Source: Emiliania huxleyi CCMP1516
Lineage: Eukaryota > Haptophyta > Isochrysidales > Noelaerhabdaceae
NCBI RefSeq assembly: GCF_000372725.1
Contig: NW_005202428.1
Location: 1,126,169-1,190,168 of the forward strand
Length of the DNA stretch: 64,000 nt
Reading direction: 5' to 3'
The position numbers and the translations under genes were made by a program. Below the pieces are notes generated by a model. It did not search any database, was not told where the DNA came from, and saw only the letters and a list, made by a program, of their open reading frames with translations. Below are positions 1-10,402 of this stretch, one piece after another; position 1 is the stretch's first letter; every line of letters starts with the position of its first letter.

Positions 1-78
1 ACAGGGCCAGCGCACCCGGGTGGGACAGCGTTCGGGTTTCAGCCGGCCTTCAACTTTGGCCTCGTTTCCTATTCATCC

Positions 79-1803
79 TTAATTCGCCGCGGCCGAGCCC
101 TCGGAGAGTTGAGGCGACGAGAGAGGCGACGAGAGGAGGGGCTCCCACGCCTCCTCCGGGCCGCTGCCATGCCCCTCCGCCGCCGCCTCCCCGCCATCGC
201 CGCGCTCGCCCGGCGGCTCGACGAAGAGCGTGCTGGCACCCGCGCCGTCGCCCTGCGAGAGGCCCGCCGACGGCCCCTGCAGCAGGCCGGGCTTCTCGCA
301 CGGGAGCGCCAAATCGGCCAGGTCAACGGGCGTAGGCGCCCTCGCCAGGTCGACGCAGGGGGCGATGGTCTGCGAGAGGCCCGCCGAATGCCCCTGCGGG
401 CCGGGCTTCTCGCACGGGAGCGCCAGGTCTGCCAGGTCGATTGCTGCCGCGCCGCCGCCGTTCGCCTGTGGGCGGACAAGTGCGGCGGCTGAGGACAGAG
501 GCTGCGGGGAGCGTCCGGGGCAAAGGGGCGGTGCAGGGCCGATCGACCACCAGGCTGGAGCTGGGAGGTGTGTGTGGAGGGGGGCTCGTCGCGTCTGGGA
601 CGACTGCGTGCGGGGCGGTGGCGGAGGCGGCGGAGAGGAGAGGAGGGGAAGGGGGGAGAGGGCGTGGGGCAGCGAGCGAGGCGCGGGAGGGTGGGGGCTG
701 CACCCCGTGCACCAGGCCGCCGTGCAGGTCGTTGACCAGGCCGGAGAGGGAGTCGTGCCAAGGCCAGCCGCAGCTCTCCTCCCCGGCCGCCAACGCCTGC
801 AGCGGCATGTCCAGCGGCGCCAGCGCCTGGCGGAAGGCGCCCTCCTCCCACGCTAACCCGTCGGCCACCGCCGCCCCGGCCACCGCCGCCCCGAAGTCCG
901 CCTCGCAGTCCTCATCTGCGAGCGCCTCGGCCAGCGGCGGCGGCGGCAGCGGCGAGGAGGGCGGCGACACGGACGGCTCGGCGGCCGACGGCGGCGATCC
1001 CTTGCCTCCCGCCTTGCCTCCCGCCTTGGCGGCGCCCTTGCTCCTCCGCCTGCCGCCCTCCTTGCCGCCCTCCTTGCCGCCCTCCTCCCCTCCGCTCGAC
1101 CAGTCCTTGAAGGCCGCGAGCATCGCAAAGTTGCTCCCCTCTGGCGAGCGCGCATAGCAGAGCGCCGCCTCCTCGGCGGTGGCAAAGCGGCCGAGCGTGA
1201 CGCGGCGGCCGTTGCGGCGCACCTGCGGCGGCGCGGGGAGGGCGGCGGCCGGTGAGGCCACGGCCTCCTACGGCCCTGCGAGCCCGGCGGCGGCGCCTCC
1301 AGATATGAGGGTGGCTGTGGCTATGAGGGTGGCGGGGGGGAGGACCGAGGTGGCGGCGAGGTGGCGGCGGGCCGGCCAGAGTTGGGGGGTAGCTGGCTGG
1401 CGGAGGCGGAGGCGGGGGACGGCAGCGGCGGAGAGGGCGAGCCGCGGGCCGGGCGAAGGGCGGCAGCGGGCCGGCGGGCCGAGGGAGGGAGAGGCACCTG
1501 GGCACGAAACGGGTTCTTGAGGCCGACGGTGGTCGACGAGTCTTGCAGCACCTGCAGAGGCGGCGAGGGAGGGCGGAGGCGAGTGAGTGCGGCCGTCCGT
1601 GCGCGCCCGCGCGCCACCCTCGTCTCTCGTTGGCACGCGCGGCGAGCACACAGAGGGGGAGGGCTCACCCCTCGGTAGCCGCTCGTGCTCGACGTGCTCC
1701 TCAGCAGCGTCAGGCCCTCCTCGGCAGCCCCACGCAGGGCCGCCGCCGCGAGGTTGTCGAGCTCGACCGTTGAGTAGGCCGACTTGGCGGCGCTTCGCGG
1801 CAT
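79..1803 (-). CDS. AP2-domain DNA-binding protein, four or more exons
   Basis: Probable transcription factor. The AP2 domain is assembled from three exons: 1803-1669 (ATG at 1803, ending in SGYRG), 1551-1498 (VLQDSSTTVGLKNPFRAQ) and from 1222 on (VRRNGRRVTLGRFATAEEAALCY). Together they give the YRG element, the basic strand and the LGxFxTAEEAAxxY helix typical of AP2/ERF. All joins are GT-AG and in frame. The rest is low complexity (Gly/Lys/Arg, then Pro/Ala). The reading frame changes around 470-560, so a further intron is likely; the last exon starts near 468 and ends at the stop at 79. That exon contains two copies of a DLADLALPCEKPG unit about 105 nt apart. The last intron's donor is not resolved. 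The AP2 call is firm; the C-terminal model is tentative. Confidence 0.72.
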
Positions 1804-1837
1804 CGTTAGAGACCACAGCGGCTGCCAAACCTAGCAA

Positions 1838-2624
1838 AGCGACTTGCCGATCGAGATCCGAGTCGTGTCGGTCGCGTGACGCGACAGCGCATGATCTCGG
1901 ATCATCTCGTTTTCGCGGTTCTGGTGCTGGGGGGGTCGGGACCCCCCCCCCCAGCAGCAGCGCTCTGCTGCTGGGGGGGGTGCTGGCATCTCTGTACCGA
2001 CAGCTGTAAGTAAGTACGGTTAGCGTTCCAGTCGTCGGCGAGGTGCTGGATATTAAATGGCTTGAGGGCGAGCCGCAATGGCTTCCACCACGTCGCTGCC
2101 CGCCATTGCGGCGACGCGTCGCGGCGGACCTGACAGTTTTGCCGCGCGACGGGCCGCGCGCGCGTTTCGAAAAAAGAGAAGTCTTTAAGCTCAGTCAATC
2201 GATTTCGACGAGCGAGCGATCCGAGGATCGAGCGGGGGACCGATAGGCTAGAGAGATCAACGCTGGAAGCGCCTCGCCGAGGCGCACAATAGTCCCCGTC
2301 AGCGCCACGCGCGAGAGCATGTGTCCAATGTGCAACGCGGCGGCGCGATCAGTCACGGGACGACCGACGGAAGCCGGATAAGCCACAAAACTCGCTTGCA
2401 GAGCAGGTTTTCACCGATTTGCTGTGGGCGTTGGCTGAAAATAGTGCTCAAACCGACCAAGTTAAGCGAAAATTGGTCCAACGAAAACGGCACTAGTTAA
2501 GGGCAAAAACCGATTTGCTGTGGGGGGCGTAAGAGCACCTAAAGGAGCAAGGCATAGCTGTGAAGTGGTTTCCACTGACACCCAGCTCTGCACACGAACC
2601 TGGGTTCACTATCTCAGGGGAGGC
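1838..2624. other. Intergenic region with short repeats
   Basis: No convincing gene seen. It contains a G/C homopolymer hairpin-like stretch at about 1925-1985 (CAGCAGCAGCGCTCTGCTGCTG core) and a 16-bp direct repeat, ACCGATTTGCTGTGGG, at 2413-2428 and 2509-2524. The promoter of the downstream FabD gene should lie here but no motif could be assigned. Confidence 0.5.
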
Positions 2625-4186
2625 ATGAGGTTCGCTAGGTTGTTCTTCGTCGCCGGCAGCTCCGCGCTGGAGCTCGGCGGCGTGCTGCGCGCTCCGGCAC
2701 GCGGCGTGGCTCGCTCCGCCGCGCCCCTCATGGAGGCGCCCAAGACCGTCTTCATGTTCCCGGGGCAGGGTGCGCAGGCGGTCGGCATGGGAGTCGAGGC
2801 GGCCGAGTCGGTGCCTGCGGCCAAGGAGCTGTACGATAAGGCGTCCGCGATCCTGGGGTACGACCTGCTCGATCGCTGCAAAGTGGGTCCGAAGGAGACG
2901 CTCGACACCACCGTCGCCTCCCAGCCGGCCATCTTTGTGGCGTCGATGGCGGCGGTCGAGAAGCTGCGCGCCGACGAGGGCGACGCGGCGGTCGACGCGG
3001 CGGATGTGGCGTGCGGGCTGTCGCTGGGCGAGTACACTGCCCTTGCCTTCGCCGGCGCCATCTCGTTCGAGGACGGCGTCCGCATCACCAAGGCGCGCGG
3101 CGAGGCGATGCAGGCGGCGAGCGAGGCTTCGGCATCCGGCATGGTGTCGGTGATCGGGCTCGACACGGAGCAGGTCGACGCGCTGTGCAAGGCGGCGTCC
3201 GAGGAGACGGGCGAGCAGATTCAGATTGCAAACTACCTCTGCCCCGGCAACTACGCGTGCTCGGGCGCCATGACCGCCGTGGACGCCGTCGTCGCCAAGG
3301 CGAAGCCGGACTTCAAGGTACAGCCGGAGGGCCGGTGGGCGGGGCAGAGGAGAGGTCGCTGACGCGGCGGTGGCTCGACCCGTAGGCGCGGATGGCGGTC
3401 AAGCTGGCCGTGGCGGGCGCCTTCCACACCGACTTCATGGCCCCGGCGGTGCGGCGTGCTGCCCTGCCCTGCCCTGCCCTGCCCTGCCCTGCCCTGCCCT
3501 GCCCTGCCCTGCCCTGCCCTGCCCTGCCCTGCCCTGCCCTGCCCTGCCCTGCCCTGCCCTGCCCTGCCGTCGCCCTCGCCGCAGCCGCTCACGCCAGCCT
3601 CGGGGGGGAGAGGGAGAGGAGGGCAGCTGGAGAGCTGCGCTGAGCTGAGGAGGAGGAGGGTGAAGCCAGACAGCGCCGAGAGTCGGGTCCGGCCGTAGTC
3701 TGGCTGTGCGCCGCTGTGTGCGTGTTGTGAGCCGCGTCTCTTCACAGCCTCCGGCTGCGAGCAGGTGCCGAAGCTCGACGAGGTGCTGGCAGGGATCGAG
3801 GTGTCGCCGCCCCGCATCCCCGTCATCTCCAACGTGGACGCCAAGCCGCACTCGGACCCCGCCGAGATCAAGGAGATCCTCAAGAAGCAGGTGACGGCGC
3901 CGGTGCAGTGGGAGGTGCGCGTCCCGTCTCAGCGCGCCCGCAGCTGCCCCCTCACCACTCATGGCCTGCGAATCGACTTGGTAGACCATCATGACCGACC
4001 TCGTGGAGGCCGGCTCGGTCGAGTCCTTCTACGAGCTCGGGCCCGGCAAGGCGCATCGAACGGCCCCACGAGGGGCGGCTAGAATGGGGCGTGTCCAGGA
4101 CGCGTTCACCGCCTGCCCCGCAGGTGCTCGCCGGCATCATGAAGCGCATCCACAAGAAGGCCACCGTCGTCAACGTGGAGGTTTGA
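2625..4186 (+). CDS. fabD: Malonyl-CoA:ACP transacylase (FabD), probably plastid
   Basis: Transfers malonyl from CoA to acyl carrier protein for type II fatty-acid synthesis. Exons: 2625-3317, 3386-3455, 3748-3914, 3985-4050, 4124-4186; all phases agree. Visible motifs are FMFPGQGAQ near the mature N-terminus, the nucleophile elbow GLSLGEY (usual form GHSxG), and GAFHTDFM carrying the catalytic His. The final exons read IMTDLVEAGSVESFYELGPGK and VLAGIMKRI, as in bacterial FabD. About 36 residues of hydrophobic then basic/Ala-rich leader precede MEAPKTVFMFPG, which suggests organelle targeting. Intron 2 is filled with CCCTG repeats. Intron 4 has a GC donor (AAG|GCGCAT). Start chosen because ATG 2625 opens the leader in frame. 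Confidence 0.9.
3459..3567. repeat. CCCTG microsatellite inside FabD intron 2
   Basis: About 21 uninterrupted pentamer copies occupy the intron between exons 2 and 3 of FabD. The long open frames through this stretch on both strands (Pro-Cys-Pro-Ala or Gly-Gln-Ala type) are artefacts of the repeat. Confidence 0.95.
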
Positions 4187-4456
4187 GGAGCGGGCTTTCA
4201 CTATTTCAGCCGCCTGCCGTGCTGCCAGCGCGGGGCCGCGGGTGCCCGTGCGCGTGGGAAGCAACCCCAGTCGTGTACACGCCGCACTCAAAGCACACGG
4301 CAACCCACACCCACACCCACACGATTTCGTCGTTGGTGGTCGGTGTGGCGGGCGTTGGTTACCTTTTCTACTCCATGGCGCATAATCATAATAGTAACAA
4401 GTGATGGTCCGCGTGCGCGTCCGGGACCGCCACGGCTTCACAGCAGACGTTAGTCG

Positions 4457-5299
4457 TTACACGCTCTCCTCTGCCACCGCGACCGCGACCGGCAAGGAGG
4501 CGGCGCTTCCCGAGCCGACTCGCTGCGCCAGCACGGGCGGCGTCGGCGTCGGATCCACGGGCAGCCCCATCGGGACCTCCTCGACTGCGCACCGGGCGGC
4601 CACGGCGGCCACAACGGGGACCGGCAGCGTGACTGCGCCAGGAGGCGGTCTCGGGCTGCCGCGGCGCCCCGTTCTTCCGAGCTGTGCGGGGGTGAGGGGG
4701 TGGTTGAGGTCGGCGTGGCGCCGCTCGGGGAGGCAGCAGGCGCAGCAGCAGCGGCAGTAGAGGTAGCACCAGCACAGCGCCACCACTTCCGCTGCCCACT
4801 GCACCGCCAGCGCTCCAGCAGCCGTCCCGAGGGCCTCGCCCGCACTCGGAAGTTCCCCGTCATCATCGTCGTCGTCGCCGCCGCCTTCGACGCCACTGGA
4901 GAGGGCGGCGATGGCCCAGATGAACCAGCCGAGGAGCATCAGCTCCTCGGCACGCAACCCCACAAGCCGTGCCGACGGTAGCCTCCCCTCGAGCGCCGCT
5001 GAGGCTGTGCCAATGGTCGCCTTTGTGAGCGCGACGACCGGCGCCACGAAGCACACGGTGAGAAGGAGGGCGCTTCCACTGGACCGAAGGCCTAGCGAGA
5101 CGTAGACAGAGAGGAGCAGCGTCGCGCACACCGACAGCGAGAGGACAAACAGCCGGTGGCGGACGCTGAGGCCGTCCGAGCATACGCAGCAGCACCCAAC
5201 CCCGACGGGTGGCGGCGCCTCCCTGGCGAAGCAGAGCCCGAGGACCGAGTGGTCGTGGAGCACGAACTGGGGGAGAGACACCTTTCGATCATCATCCAT
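4457..5299 (-). CDS. Hypothetical multi-pass membrane protein
   Basis: Single open frame of 280 codons from ATG 5299. The N-terminal third has Cys-rich segments (GVGCCCVCSDG), then hydrophobic stretches around residues 50-70, 75-95, 120-135 and 160-185 that look like membrane spans. An acidic Gly/Asp loop (GGGDDDDDD) separates two of them. A CWCYLYCRCCCACC cluster follows the last span and could be palmitoylated (inference). The C-terminus is Pro/Val-rich. I do not recognise the family. Coding is supported by frame length and the alternation of hydrophobic segments, but a G+C-rich chance frame is not fully excluded. Confidence 0.5.
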   Translation of the reverse strand: MDDDRKVSLPQFVLHDHSVLGLCFAREAPPPVGVGCCCVCSDGLSVRHRLFVLSLSVCATLLLSVYVSLGLRSSGSALLLTVCFVAPVVALTKATIGTASAALEGRLPSARLVGLRAEELMLLGWFIWAIAALSSGVEGGGDDDDDDGELPSAGEALGTAAGALAVQWAAEVVALCWCYLYCRCCCACCLPERRHADLNHPLTPAQLGRTGRRGSPRPPPGAVTLPVPVVAAVAARCAVEEVPMGLPVDPTPTPPVLAQRVGSGSAASLPVAVAVAEESV

Positions 5300-5778
5300 C
5301 GTGACCGCAGATGTCACTGCCTACGAGTAGCTGCCAGGTGAGGCTACACATGATACCAGGCCAGTGGAGAAAAGAATTTTGACAGCCGAAGCGACAGGCG
5401 AGGCGCGGGCGACGGCTTCCAGAAGCCGTCGCCCGCACCACAGGAGCAGTCACACCACCACTCCCACTCCGAGAAAAGAACTTCCGGCAGTTGTCAGGCA
5501 AGAACCTCCGTCGCATCTCTCCTGGAGATGACTCCTCTATTTATTTATTAATCCGGGACGCCTTTCTCACAGCATGAACACACGCTGATCGTTACATAGC
5601 TTCGGCTATCAGGTCCACGTTTAGACCAGTTTAGACCACTGCTAAATACACAAAAACGCAGTGCAGGTCGCAGACGCACCTCATGCAGGATTTCAACGAC
5701 CCACTGAACATCGACAGGGTACGCGACAGGGGCAACAGTACTACACTCACGTATGCAGTCCTCGAGGCCGGGCTCTCG
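5300..5778. other. Intergenic region
   Basis: Relatively AT-rich for this window. It holds a short inverted repeat around 5410-5425 (GACGGCTTCCAGAAGCCGTC), possibly a hairpin between two leftward genes. No gene seen. Confidence 0.4.
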
Positions 5779-7702
5779 TCACAGCCTTATTTCCACCCTC
5801 CGTCCGCCTGCGGGCGCTGGAGCAGCAGCCGCCACCGGCGTAGCTACGACCGTGCCGCTCACGACTGTGCCCTCCACCACCTGCGCGGCGGCGCACTCGG
5901 CCTGCACCTGCGACGCCCGCCAGACGCGCGGCTCGCCGCGGTAGCCACCCTGGCTGTACCGGCTCGCCCGGCCGGGCGCGCCCTGACTATACCGGCTCGC
6001 CCCGCCATGCACGCCGGGCGCGCCCCCGCACCACCGCTCCGTTCTGCTCGCCCGGCTGGCTCGGCTGCCGTGCGGCGGCTCTGCGACCGGCTGCTCCTCG
6101 GGGCGGCAGTGCATGAGCGACTCGGTAGCGACGAGCAGCTGTGGCGTGGGGGTAGGGGAGGGGCGAGCGGTGAGGAAGGGGGGCGAGGTGGGAGGGGTGG
6201 CGTGGCGTGGGGGGAGGAGTACGCGAGGGAGGGGGCGGGAGGTCCGAGGGAGCGGCGCGAAGTAGGCGGGTAGGAGGCGTGTGTGAGCGGGCACGGCGGG
6301 AATGGGAGGCGGAGGGCGCACCAGCCAGCCCACCGCAAAGGCGGTGAGCGCGAGCGAGTACTCGACGAACCACGTCCCACGTGGCACAGGGGACACGTAG
6401 TCGAACTGGTACATGCACTTGAGCAGGATCTTGATGAGGCCGTCGGCGGTGGAGGACGCGACCGAGGCGGCCATCATCCACACGCGCGGCATGCCCATCC
6501 AGCCGCGCTTGTTGACGTTGATCCAGCTCGCGGTGCCATCCCACTTGCGCAGGTGCTTTGGGTTCCACGGCAGGTACTTGAGCATGCAGCGCGGGTTGGC
6601 GAGCACGACGCCGACGAAGAGCAGCGCGGCCCACTCCTTGCGGTGCCGGTCGAAGGGCAGCTGCTTGAAGTACTTGCCCGCCTTGGCGAAGACGCGGATG
6701 GCGATGCAGAGGTTGATGAGGCGGAAGACGACCCAGTGCGCGATGACGCACCTGCAAAAGGCTGCGTGCTCCACTGCCCACGGGTGCCTGTCAGCCCACG
6801 GATACAGCACGTAGAACACCGCCCAGAAGACGTGCGCCCACAGCTCAAACGAGGCGATGAAAAAGTCGAAGAGGTAGACGCCGCCCGTACGGAGGTGGTG
6901 AGCCCACCAGCTGCAGCCCGAGAGGCTCTGGAGGCGGAGGGGGAGGGGGTGAGAGCGGGCGGTGGCGGCGCGCGGGGCAGTGCAAGGCGCGGGCGAAGGC
7001 GGTGCGCGCCGCTGTCACGTCGGGCATCGACTGCGAGTCGGTCGGCTTGATGAGGTAGATGCGCCCGCCGAGCGCCGCGAACGCGATCGAGAATAAGAAG
7101 CTCAGCTCAAACTCGTAGCCGATGCCGAGGTGGAGCAAGCCGTGCGAGTTGAAGGGCGAGGGCGGCGGCGGGAGAGGCGGCGGCAGCGGCGATGGCGGCA
7201 GCGGCGGCGGCGGCGGCGGCGGCGGTGACGGCGGTGACGGCGGTGGTGGATATGGCGCTAGTTCCGGCGGGTAAGGCGGCCGCGAGGGCGGTGGCGGAGG
7301 AGGACACGTGGCTATTTCTGAGCCGTAAGGATCATAGCAGTTCGCATCCTCACAGTCCACGTCTACGTCTGTTCTCCGAATGTTCCCGCTGGCGACGGCT
7401 GTTGGGCAGGCCTCCTCAGAGGAAGCGTAGAACAGGAGCGTAGAAGGAACCACGTAAGCTCGAAGCTGCCACTGACCGCCGATGTAGGCGAGGTAGTGCT
7501 GATTTGTGTCACTCTGCACATAGACCAGCCGGCCGCCATCAGGCAGCTGAGCGCCGTCAGCAAGATCAAAAACCTCGCCCCCGAGCGTATACTGGTTTCC
7601 CGGAGGGTAAATGCCCGTCGCTCCAGCAGTGACGAGGGCTTCCGCGCCGCCGCCGACGGCCACGTCGGCGCACGGGCAGGAGGAGGAGGCGCCAGCAGTC
7701 AT
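5779..7702 (-). CDS. Membrane protein with polyproline ectodomain
   Basis: Three-exon model: 7702-7019, 6927-6322, 6138-5779, joined by GT-AG introns that keep frame. The N-terminal part (about 170 residues) looks extracellular, with paired Cys (CEDANCYDPYG), followed by a pherophorin-like stretch of Pro/Ser. The middle is polytopic: GYEFELSFLFSIAFAALGGRIY, then SGCSWWAHHLRTGGVYLFDF and several Trp/Phe-rich spans up to VEYSLALTAFAVGWL. The last exon has repeated Gly-Ala-Ser-Arg-Tyr-Ser-Gln-Gly units and ends in VEIRL. No known family recognised. The ATG at 7702 is the first in frame, but no signal peptide is visible, so a further 5' exon is possible. Confidence 0.6.
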
Positions 7703-7902
7703 GCGAGCGCCGAGGCGGCTCACGCAACCTTCCCTTTTTTTTGTTCTTCAGCTGGGTTCCATAGAAAGAATTCAGATTGCGAAGCGGCAGCAACGCGTTA
7801 TTCGGATCGCACATTGGACGGCGGAGTACAGGCTGTGTGGTCGGCGACTCGTAGCCGGGGTCGTCCTCCCGAGATGGGCATGGCCATGGGGATGAAAGAC
7901 TA

Positions 7903-8271
7903 AATAAATAAAGAAAACGGTCAAACTCTGAGACGAGATGGGATTTAGGGACGTGTGTCCCCGCCCTGCACGATCTTGGTGTGAGGGATCTTCAATCCGT
8001 GTCCCCTCACCCCTCGTCACAACCCGACACGGAAGAGCGGCAAGAGTTGGGGCTGCGGCTACGGCTGCGGCTACGAGAGGGGCCGGGGTCGCGGGAGAGC
8101 CGCTGCGCCGCGTGGACGCGCCTACACCGCTCTTGCTCCGCTCGCCACCTCTCGCAAAGGTCCAAAGTCATAGCCATCACCTCCTCCGGCAAGTCCTTTT
8201 CGCCTATCTTGCCGTCCCTCCAATCCTGGAAGAGCTCGTCGTCATAGCCGTATTGCATCACAGCCTGCTGC
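7903..8271 (-). mobile_element. Retroposon R2, copy 1 (TTTA-tailed, with TSD)
   Basis: A 369-bp segment nearly identical to 27882-28246 on the other strand. It is flanked by perfect 11-bp direct repeats ATGAAAGACTA (7892-7902 and 8272-8282). Its 3' end (left side) ends in TTTA repeats. It carries a short open frame, 8273-8007, with MQYGYDDELF, an acidic-to-basic helix and an Arg-Ser tail (SRSRSRSRS). TSDs, tailed 3' end and a 5' end shorter than copy 2 fit target-primed reverse transcription of a non-LTR element or SINE. No reverse transcriptase is present in the copy. Confidence 0.75.
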
Positions 8272-8414
8272 ATGAAAGACTAGCGCACTATCCGTCTTCC
8301 ACATGGGGCCGACAGGCAAGGACCAAGGTAAGGATGGTAAGGATTTTTTGGCCTCCCCCCCCTGCAAACGGAGGGAGCTGCAAACACAAAACAACAACAA
8401 CTCCTAAGTAGAGC

Positions 8415-8756
8415 TCAAGTGCTCAACCTCCCCCGCCGTCCCATTGTGCAATTCATCAGCCTCTCCACCAGGTCGTCCTTCTCGAGGCAGCCGGCGTGGT
8501 CGGCCCCACACGCGGCCAGCCTCGCCTTGAGCTCCTTCGCCGTGAGGGCGCGCAGCCGCCCTCTCGCATCCTCCACTTCCCCGCCCGCCGCAGACGCGCC
8601 GACCCCCGCAGACGGGCCGCCTAGCTGCGCCGGCGCACCACCGCCTCCGCCGGAAGCGCGGCGGCGCGGCGCGGCGCACAAGTCTCTCAGCCGCTGCGCG
8701 ATGTCCCAGACGACCTGCAAGTGGTCGTTCGGCTGCTGGAAAGCTCCCACCGGTGC
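8415..8756 (-). CDS. Exon with SAP/ARMET-like helical domain
   Basis: Open frame of about 113 codons with no in-frame ATG. It begins right after a pyrimidine-rich stretch ending in TAG (8757-8759), so it is better read as a 3' exon than as an independent ORF. Residues LRALTAKELKARLAACGADHAGCLEKDDLVERL match the helix-extended-helix of SAP or ARMET/CDNF C-terminal domains, including the two-Cys spacing. It lies 41 nt downstream of the stop of the GNAT gene and may belong to an alternative or non-canonical splice form of it. That link is inference. Confidence 0.5.
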   Translation of the reverse strand, partial: APVGAFQQPNDHLQVVWDIAQRLRDLCAAPRRRASGGGGGAPAQLGGPSAGVGASAAGGEVEDARGRLRALTAKELKARLAACGADHAGCLEKDDLVERLMNCTMGRRGRLST

Positions 8757-8796
8757 CTAGACGAGAGGGTGAGGAAGGCTCTCCGTGAGATGTTGT

Positions 8797-9962
8797 TCAG
8801 CCTCTGGCTGCTGAAATGATTCCCCCATCGGGGGCCTTCACAAAGCCAAAACCCTCGTACAGCCGTGAGGCTGCAGCGTTCTGCTCACCGCCCGCTATCT
8901 GGGCGCAGGAGGGCGGGAAAGGGCCCGGCGGTGGGATTGCGGGGGTGGCAGAGAGGGAGGGAGTGAAGGAGGGAGAGCCGCGCCTGCAGCACCGCCGACG
9001 TCTTGCCCTCGAGCGCGGCCGCGTGGGCGAGCGCGTCTGCAGGGCGAGACGCGTCCGCGCGCGAGGCGTGAGCAGCGGACCGCACAAAGGTGGACACGTT
9101 CCATCGCGGTGGAGATGAGGAGAGAGAGGTAGAGCTAAAGACTGCAGCCTCGTGGGTGTGTGGTCCGGAGCAGGGCTCTGCCGCATGAATACATCGTACC
9201 CACGGGCCCCGAGGGTAGAGAGGGAATCTTAGGTCGGCATCTAGAAGCCTGCAGGCGAGGAGGAGCCGCGCGAGGCCGTCGCCTGTTGGTGGTTGCGAGC
9301 AAGTTACGAGCAGGTTCCAGGGAGGGTCCCGGCGAGGGAGGAGCCGCGAGTGAGCTACCTCGGACCGACCGATCGGTGCCGAGCAATTCGATCTTCGTCC
9401 ACGAACCCGCCGTCACGACGGGAGCAGGCGGGGCAGCAGCGCCGAGATGCGGCGGAGCCGCCGCCGCGGCGAGGGCGTTTGGACCGGGAGTGGCCAGCGC
9501 GCTGGTTGGCGGCACGTTCGCGTGGCCGAGTCGCGCCGGCTGGGCGGCGGCGACAGGAGACTGCAGCGGCGGGGGCGGCGCGATGCAGCCTTTCGCATCG
9601 ACGAGGGCGGGGTGGAGCCACGCGCGCATCTCCTCACTGGGCACATCGCGCCAAAAGATCAGGCCGAGGAGCTCGTCGAAGGGCCCCGTAGCGGTAAGCA
9701 GTCTTAGTCGTCCGTCGTAGTCGTCGTCCACAAACGCCTCGAGTAGCATGCGCTCCAGCTCGTCCACGCCCTCGAGCGGCATGGGCACCAGTGACTTCGC
9801 GCTCTCGCGTGTCTCGAGTGTGAGGGTAAGGCGGCGGTCGCTCAGCGTGACCACCTCGCGCCGGCCGCTCGCAATGATCTCGGCCGCGGCAGGGCCCGTG
9901 ACGAGGGGGCCGAGGTAGGAGGCTGAGCGCGTGAGGCGGATGGGCGGATGCGTTGAGGCCAT
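8797..9962 (-). CDS. GNAT-family N-acetyltransferase
   Basis: Acetyl-CoA-dependent acetyltransferase of unknown substrate. The N-terminal exon (from ATG 9962) gives the strand pattern of a GNAT (LRLLTATGPFDELLGLIFWRDV) and reaches KIELLGTDRSVRG, the motif A loop region. A later exon reads DALAHAAALEGKTSAVLQ (ends 8984) and the last, from 8898, reads IAGGEQNAAASRLYEGFGFVKA, the classic NxAAxxLYExxGF motif B. The 8983-8899 intron has a GC donor (CAG|GCGCGG) and restores the frame exactly. The intron between motif A halves (about 9320 to 9020) is not fully resolved; part of motif A may sit in a small exon I could not place. Stop at 8797. Confidence 0.7.
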
Positions 9963-10009
9963 TGAATATCGAGCGTCGCGCGTCCCTTTGCGAACCGACG
10001 CTGCACGAT

Positions 10010-10260
10010 CATGGCGTGAGGGACCTCAATCCGTCCCCTCACCCCTGGTCACTACCCGAGGGACCTCAATCCGTCCCCTCACCCCTGGTCACTACCCGAC
10101 ACTAGAAGAGCAGCAAGAGTTGGGGCTGCGGCTGCGGCTGCGGCTGCGGGAGGGGCTATGGTCGCGGGAGAGCCCGCGCTGCGCCGCGTGGACGCGCCTA
10201 CACCGCTCTTGCTCCGCTCGCAAAGGTCCAAAGTCATAGCCATCACCTCCTCTAGGACTA
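10010..10260 (-). mobile_element. Retroposon R2, decayed fragment (copy 3)
   Basis: About 250 bp homologous to the R2 elements (AEQERCRRVHAAQR and the SRSRSRS tail are readable at 10100-10230). It is more diverged, lacks the TTTA tail and has an internal tandem duplication of about 40 bp (GGACCTCAATCCGTCCCCTC at 10020 and 10060). Confidence 0.65.
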
Positions 10261-10402
10261 GCTCCTAGGTGCAAAGAATTTTTCTCCACGCCTCTTTGTA
10301 TGGAAGAATTTTGATATGGGTCAAAACGCCTGCTGGGGGCAGCTTCGTGAAACGTGAATTTGCGCGCCCATTACTGCACTCCAAGTGCTCCAAATGCGAA
10401 AC

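Noticed and set aside
3370..3698. Rightward and leftward frames of Cys-Pro-Ala or Gly-Gln repeats
   Set aside because: Products of the CCCTG microsatellite inside FabD intron 2.
5779..7702. Reductase or FAR-type enzyme identity for the polyproline membrane protein
   Set aside because: Several Trp/His-rich spans look suggestive but no family motif could be matched.
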